A program made the position numbers and the translations under genes. The notes below the pieces were generated by a model. That model worked only from the letters and a program-made list of their open reading frames with translations, had not been told where the DNA came from and made no database searches. From Gymnothorax reevesii (Eukaryota > Chordata > Actinopteri > Anguilliformes > Muraenidae), in the NCBI GenBank assembly GCA_029721435.1, contig CM056587.1:12297167-12361166 (forward strand): a stretch of 64,000 nt of DNA. Direction: 5' to 3'. This document shows, in pieces, positions 57,270-64,000 of this stretch; positions within the stretch are counted from its first letter, which is position 1; each line of letters starts with the position of its first letter.

Positions 57270-60200
57270 AAAGACGGGCTCTGTAGTTTGGTGTAGAGTC
57301 TGCACTGTGCGGTGAGCATTATGTAGGATTGGTTTTGATATTACAGTGCAGCTGGCTTCTGGGGTGACGTTGCCATGACAATATAATCCCAACTGGTGGT
57401 GATGGGTGAGGGGAGGCGGGGATCACTTCATCAGAACCCCCTGTTCGAGGCGGAGAGGGATCACCATGGCGACAGCTGCCTGGTTTGGTGAGGCACACCC
57501 CTCCGCCCCCCCCAAGCCACAGCTGTGTGAGCGACAGCTCAGCTGGCTGTCGTGCACTTACCAGGAACACACTCACACTGATCACTCCCGTACCCACACT
57601 GCTCTTCTTCCCAACACTGCAAACATATGGTTTGTGCTCAAACCACGCATATCTCCCTAATTTACGACGGGGATTAATTAACCCTAAAGAGAATACTTTT
57701 TTCTGTCCACACATTCAGTTTATATTATTGATTGCTAAATCTTATTTAACATGCTCAGTTAAGAATACTGTATAGCAGTCTTGCACTGTAAAAGGTTATT
57801 TAATAAAAGCAATAAATAACAACATAGCAAGCAAATGCAGTTGAGAACCAGTAAAAACAACAAAACTTTTGTTCACCACCGGACATTACCACCGCGCTGC
57901 ACATGCTAACAGGAAGTCCCCACCCACCACAAAGCAAATCATAGAGTCCAGGATAATGAGTCATCAGTGTTGTGCAATGGTATAACTGAGATGAATTTTT
58001 TTTTATTGCAAATGAATTTCATATGCTGCATCACCAGGGAAAAAGCCTCACCCAAACAGTTCAAATATTCATCTGCAAAGCCGCTCGGAATGATTTTACA
58101 AATCTCATAGAGTTTGCAAGTTGCAAGTTTGGCTCCGCTGCATAGGATTCCAGTTTATTTTTGAGATGTCACTTTCGATATTTTACTGTCTAACTTAAGC
58201 AAAGGCTTCACCTACCTCCTGCATACATTAGCGATCTATTAAAAGCGCAGCCATCCCACATTAAACGCAACAGCAAACCTTCTCTCAGTCCCAGCCAGCA
58301 GACATTAAACACATTTTGCAGTAGGCATGGTTTGGATATGTATTTACCTACTTCAGTCACGTTTTAATATTTAAATTTCAGATTGTGTTACAGTGAAAAT
58401 CATCCGATTCCATCGCAAAGTCGATTATGTTATGTATTTCGTTGGCTTGTCCCGTGTGGCGTGAATGACGATTCCCTGAGACCAATCACTGGTCTGCAGC
58501 ACAGTGACCTCACGGCTCGGCTCGTTTGGAACCGCGGCTGGTCTGGTACTAAGAAAGGTACCTGGTGCCAGGTATTATCCACAACGGAAAAGCATTAAAA
58601 ACTGAGTCCAGTCGAGGTGAGCCACAGCATGCAGTGGAAAAGCATCATTAGTTCCCTGATAACTACTCTTATCAACTCTCAGAGTAGTGATATATTTTCA
58701 GCACGAAAGGTTTTAGTGAATTATGCTGGATGAAAAAAAGAAAATTAGAGTCCTAAAATTTTGAGTGACACACCCATTTTTTAGGAGTTTCTCAGAAACT
58801 TGCCGGATAGGAGCTACTTTTAGGCTTAAGATACTGTGTGAATATGGCCCCCGGCCTAGTTTACCCCACAGTCTCACAAAGAGAAATTACTGTGTTTTCT
58901 TTTTTTTTTTTTTTTCAATGACCCAGTTTAGCCTCCGACCATTTTTCTCTGTTCAGTTGCTGAATATGGCATTGTGTTGATTTGAATGAGGTTTGAATAT
59001 TGTTTATTTGAATATTCACCCATTACTCTCGCCCATCAATTTGTTTTCAGTGTAAATTCAATGGGAAGGGAATAAGCCAATCACAGCGAGCCAGTCTGTT
59101 TTTGACTGCAGCCAATCACACAATTTCATCCCATGGGGCGGGCAAGCTTGTCTCAGAGGTTTAAAGTAGACTTCCCAGGGAATACCAGAGGGACTTTGCG
59201 TTCATGTTTACGCCCAGCAGAACTTAATATGTAGAATGGCAGGCACTAAAATACCAGATGAGATTGACAAGCTGCTTGCTTGCGGACTGTACAGGCTATA
59301 ACGTTCTGCGAGGACCCACAACAATTTCAAGGCCTGCAGTCTGGGCCCTGTTTCTCACAGTTCAGCCACACAATCTGACCCTCAGTAAAATATCCAATCA
59401 ACACTTCAGTCTGAATTGCATGGTGAGAGGACGGACTCAGAGAGCCAGAATATTTCAGTTGTCATTTGAGCAATTGCTTTCATCCTCAGCATCTGACACG
59501 CCTCTCTTCTAAAACACTTTTGGTGGTATTTAACAGTACATGGCTGACAATCATAGCGCTGAGAGTTTGCAGTTATTTGGTCAACATCCTCACCAACATT
59601 CTACACAGCTGTCGGTGTGCTATCATACTACAGCTGTCAGTACTACATCCTCAAAGAGCCAATCAGAAGCAGGGACTTATTCTCTCCCATTCAATGAGTG
59701 CTGGACAGGTAACTCCTTTACCATCCTCATGATCATGTGCTCATTCAGAAGAGGGCTATGAGTTGCCCCGCTGCTCACAACATTTTTAGCCCGTCACAGG
59801 GCAGGTTTACTCTCAAAGGGCGCCTGTAGATTGTACCTTTCCTCAGCCAGCCAGCTGTTAAGATCAAAGGCCTGTTTCAGTAACACTTTACTTTCCGCCA
59901 ATCAAGGCTTTTGCTGTCATTTGGTATCAAGCATTGTCGCGGATCTTTTGACAAAAATATGATCAAATGAACAGACAACAGCGTTCTGGTGCTCATTGCA
60001 AACAATGTAAAGACAGAAATTATGATTTCTTTCTTGGGCAAGTTCCATGATCACAAGTTCTTTTAAAATCTGCGATGAATCTCCTTGATACATGCAGACA
60101 ACTTGAAAGCAAAGCAGCAGGTCGATGTTGGATAATATCAATATGCTTTCTCAGCTTTATGTCCAAAATATGGGTTTTTTTAAATGTACATGTACATGTT
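57270..60200. other. Region without a confirmed gene; possible upstream exons
   Basis: 57400-57600 is GC-rich. On the minus strand it has a GTCGCCATGG start context at 57467-57465 and a consensus GTAAGT donor at 57561, which might belong to 5' exons of slc4a3, but no protein similarity supports this. 59030-59130 has two CCAATCAC boxes. A T-run lies near 58905. Confidence 0.3.
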
Positions 60201-60204
60201 GTAC

Positions 60205-60880
60205 ATGTAGGTAATAAAAACATTAGACAGGATTACTTCATGGGAGGTTTAAAACTGGAATGTGCTCCACACGAGAAAGATCTAGGAGTGATTGTTGACC
60301 AAACCCTCACAGGCTCTAGCCATTGTGCCGTATCAATTATAAAAGCCAATTGGATGCTGGGATACATTGCCAAAAGTATTGAGTACAAATCTAAGGAGGT
60401 GATGCTTCTTTTGTACAACACATTCGTCAGGTCACATCTGGAGTATTACGTACAGTTCTGGGGACCATACGGTACTTTAAGAAAGATATAGAGGCTCTAG
60501 AGAAAGTTCAGAAAAGAGCCACTAAGCTTATTCCAGGTAAAAAGATGAAAGCTAGGATTAGAGGATGAAGATCCTTAATCTCTTTCGTCTTAGGAAAAGG
60601 AGACTCAGGGGTGATATGATTGAGGTCTTTAAATGTGTTAAAGGGAATAACAAAGTGAATTATGTAGGATTCCTTCGACCAAGTGTTGTGAGTAGAACTC
60701 TAAGTCACAAATGGAAGTTGACCAAAGGTAAATTTAGCACTGATATTCGGAAATATTTCTTCACCCAAAGAGTAATTTCAATGTGGAATAGCCATATTGT
60801 TGAGGCAGAGACCTTAGGGGTTTTCAAGAGCAGGCTTGACTTAAAGCTAAATACCATTGAGTCATTGAGTATCTGAAGGG
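60205..60880 (+). pseudogene. CR1-type LINE C-terminal part
   Basis: Plus strand: NKNIRQDYFMGGLKLECAPH, EKDLGVIVD, KANWMLGYIAKSIEYKSKEV, LEYYVQFWGP, then after a stop and frame change LRLRKRRLRGDMIEVFK and DIRKYFFTQRVISMWNS. This is the region after RT in CR1-clade LINEs. The break is at about 60488-60565. Confidence 0.8.
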
Positions 60881-60884
60881 ATAT

Positions 60885-61705
60885 ATTCACAATAGTATTA
60901 AGAAACTGGCGAGCGTATTTGGGCTGAAAGACCTGTTCTTGCCATCCATGTTATTTATGTTATGTTAAAAAAGCCAATATTCAAGTGTTTGTGAAAAAAA
61001 AAGAATTTGGCTGGAATTAAATGGTTTCTTGTGTCTAAAACGAGAAGCCATGTTCTTCTGTGTACATACTGAAAAAACGGAATATTTTGAGGGTGTTGAA
61101 AAATCAGTGAATATTATCTAAACTGCTGGCAGTGGCTGGCGACTAAAGAAAATACTGTGACAGGGAAAGTGTTAAGCAGTATTGCTGAGATTGTAAAGGC
61201 TGGTTAATCAGGAGTTTCAGATGCTGTGGCAGGCTAAGGTGCACCAAGCACGGAGCCGGCACTGCTGAAAGTGATAGAGCGAGAAAGGAAGGAAAAAGAG
61301 CTCGCGTTTCTGAATACAGGAAAGACTTTAGTGCCAGAAACAAGGCGAGCAACAACAGAGGAAAAGAAATCTCAATAAATGAGAAAATAAGGCACCAAAC
61401 AATTGTGCCATAAAATCCCTAAAGAAGCAGATCTTCCAAGAAATAAAGATAATATATAGTCTGACAAACCCTGACTACAGAATTCTAAAGCCGAAGTGAG
61501 CAACTTGAAACCAGACACTCCAGCAAAGGAGGCGTGGCAACCTCCGGCTTATATAGACTCCGGGGAAGGACCGCCCAGGAATAATCAGCAAGCTGGGTGA
61601 AAAATCCAATGGGGAAAGAATACGATGTCGTCAGGGACGAGAATAACAAAGAAAGGAAAAAGCACATACGCAAACCATGACAGAGATAACTGGATAGACT
61701 TTGAT
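60885..61705. other. No feature recognised
   Basis: Unassigned sequence with no supported gene. Confidence 0.35.
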
Positions 61706-61710
61706 TTCAG

Positions 61711-61921
61711 GGGCCTGTTACATTAAGCAGGATTAATTAGTGAGCTGGATAGAGATTGAGATAAAAGGTCAGTTTCACTGAGCAGGATTACTGACTTTGC
61801 TGAAAAAATAATTACCCTCACCAATCTGAAACATGAACAGCAGTAAAAATAAGAGCTGTTGCAGGCCTTATTCAGTGATGTTATCCAGCTAACTTTGTAA
61901 TTCTGCCTCGGTAACAGGCCC
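61711..61921. mobile_element. MITE with GGGCCTGTTAC inverted ends
   Basis: Perfect 11-bp inverted ends, GGGCCTGTTAC at 61711-61721 and GTAACAGGCCC at 61911-61921, with 189 bp between. Internal GCAGGATTA and TTATCCAGCTAACTT words are those of a frequent fish MITE. Non-coding. Confidence 0.75.
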
Positions 61922-61924
61922 AAG

Positions 61925-63740
61925 CCAGAGGGCACCATATGTGCTCTGATTATTCCCTCAGTTTGAACATTCTGCTGCAGGCAGCACTTCATTCACACGC
62001 GTGATAAACGTCACTGCCACAATTATGTGCCTCACATTTTGACTGTGACTTATGCTTCTGTCAGAATAATATATAATTTCCATTGTGCACTGTTTGTTAC
62101 CCAGGGCCTTTTGTGCAAGAAAGAACAAAACATTCACTTTGATTTGGACCGAAAATACTAAACGGTCACTTTGATATAAGCCAACCTGTATTTATAAAGG
62201 GCAGCGTGGACGATAAGTGGAAATAAAAGCTTTTGTGTTTCACAGATGTAGACGGCGTCAGACTTTCAGTCCTCAGCTCTAGTAGCGGAGATCCCAGATC
62301 ACAGTATGCAGGCAGAAAGTTCTCTTCCGGTGAGCAGACTGAAGGGGACTCACTGAAGAAATCCTCAATGTGTGTCAAAACTGTGAGGCTCGATCTATAC
62401 GAAAGCATATGCTCAGTGTTTCACTCAGCTGCATTCACACTAAGATTAAAAATTCAGAGCATAAAATACTATTGATTCATATTTTCCCTTATCAGCTGCA
62501 AAGGGGCAGTTCACCTTTTTTGTAACATTATCAGGAGTGTATAAATGAACTTGAGGACATTATAACATAAAAAAGATTGATTTTAATGCACTCCATGATT
62601 CTAAATATATCAATTTGTACAATGAAAACTTCGCTCCCATTAGTAGGAAGAAAAATCAGTTGAATTTGAAACTAAAAGGGCTGTCGTCACCTGGGTTAGC
62701 TTAGCCTGCCAAAACAATGCCCTCATAGGCTAAGCCAGGGCAGTGAAGTTCAACCCTGTTATAGGTAACATTCCCTGATCATCTCACTATCAGAAGCAAG
62801 AAGACATGGTACTAGACCCAGAGAGAGCTCCGGATGACCAGAGCATGCTGGATGATTATTGCTTTTTGGAGGTAACCTGGCCCCTAAGCCTACATGTTAG
62901 AACAAGAATATACAGTCATTATGCTGTATAAAGTCTTCATGGGCCGATACGTTGGATGGCAGGCTTGAGCTGTCCAGGAAGTAGACCCATAGAAACGTTA
63001 CAGTTAATGAAGTTCTGTCGCAGGGCTGTTAACATTAGTTGGTGAAACAGATGCTCTTAGTTAACATCATTTGTTAAACTAGCAAACAATAGCTTGGTTA
63101 CAAAAATGAAAAAGGAAATATCTAGGGCTTTGATGGGCAAATTTAATTCTGGAGGGCCTACAACATTGGTGGCAGTGAACTCCCCCTTCAAGATCACAGA
63201 TATATGATGGAAATATTACATGAAACAAACAAACAAACAAACAAACACTTAGAATTTTGGGGGGGAAAAAATCCTATAGAAAAAAAACCTATAGGAAACC
63301 TAAAACCTATAGGAACCCACACATGGGTTGGTCCATTGCAGCCATTTCATTCAAACCAGTGGAACATTAGTCCTATTTTAAATCAGAGTGGTGATTCCAA
63401 GGTTTCCAAATGTCCCAGATATGTCCCACTGAATTGCAGGGAAATATGTAGAAAATTATGAACTAAATCTGGATATTTCCTATTGGATATAATTTTGTGG
63501 CCATTAAAACATGGCGTCTAGATGTTTGAATATTTCACTCGATATTCGTGCACTGTAGCTTCAGTGATGCACTGCAACCAGAAGATACAGAATATACTGT
63601 ATGTGTGATACTGTACCAAATTACAGAAAAAATGCTTTTTCTAACTTTTCATTTTCTTAAGGGGAAATTCAGGCAAAATTCGAGTTTAGGCTGAAGGAGT
63701 GAAGTGGTATCAATATTACCATTACCTGATTTTTTTTTTC
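61925..63740. other. No gene recognised
   Basis: Contains an (AAAC)n microsatellite at 63217-63246. No coding exon or transposon end supported. Confidence 0.4.
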
Positions 63741-63749
63741 CCCACACTT

Positions 63750-64000
63750 GAATCTCTTCTCACATGGCCCCGCCCACCCAGCAAGCTCATATCACGTGGC
63801 CCTGCCCACCTCCCATGCTCTTGTCACATTGCCCTGCCCACATAGCAAACTCTCATCATGTGGTCCCACCCACACCAAAATCTCTGGTCACATAGCCCCG
63901 CCTACATCACAAGCTCTCATCATGTGTCCCCTATCACAAAGCCCCACCCACACCAAAATCTCTAGTCACATAGCCCTGCCCACACCACAAGCTGCCATCA
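63750..64000. repeat. Tandem repeat, ~35-40-bp unit, reaching the window end
   Basis: About seven units of the form CACATAGCCCCGCCCACACC and AAGCTCTCATCATGTG. The array continues past 64000. Confidence 0.9.

Overview
The window looks like a teleost fish nuclear genome. It has split exons with GT-AG introns, vertebrate-type LINEs (L2 and CR1 clades), Tc1 transposons, many MITEs, a Gmr1-type Ty3/gypsy retrotransposon, and many minisatellites. There are no bacterial features.

One host gene can be read with confidence: slc4a3 (anion exchanger AE3, a plasma-membrane Cl-/HCO3- exchanger), on the minus strand. Nine exons of the long (brain-type) form lie at 47448-47604, 45552-45802, 44678-44832, 39277-39497, 10699-10841, 9704-9884, 6395-6530, 3801-3966 and 1565-1667. 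Their splice phases agree from end to end and give 1513 nt, or 504 codons plus one base. All of this belongs to the N-terminal cytoplasmic region. The start codon exon and the membrane domain are outside the window or not recognisable. A separate first exon at 14632-14836 ends in the same phase as exon 39277-39497, so it can be spliced to 10841. It matches the position and size of the cardiac AE3 (cAE3) alternative first exon of mammals.

The large intron between 39277 and 10841 holds most of the mobile DNA. From low to high coordinates these are: a 425-bp miniature LTR retrotransposon (TRIM) whose LTRs contain a tRNA-like A-box/B-box module (11370-11794); a solo LTR inside an L2 3' end (15953-16458); two tandem Gmr1-type Ty3/gypsy elements sharing an LTR (16806-27443), with integrase placed before reverse transcriptase; an L2 LINE (27444-29455); a diverged solo LTR (30643-31124); a Tc1 fragment; a 62-bp-unit minisatellite with a TIR element inserted; and a compound hairpin at 34711-34810.

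The rest of the gene is also shaped by repeats. The intron between exons 9704-9884 and 6395-6530 is almost entirely two minisatellites separated by an inverted-repeat element. A 35-bp-unit minisatellite runs up to the 3' splice site of exon 39277-39497. Upstream of the first readable exon (47.6-64 kb) there are two Tc1 copies (one carrying a nested hAT-like element), LINE remnants, more tandem repeats and no identifiable coding exon. In several places mobile elements sit inside minisatellites (TRIM, Kolobok-like TTAA element, 33.8-kb TIR element).
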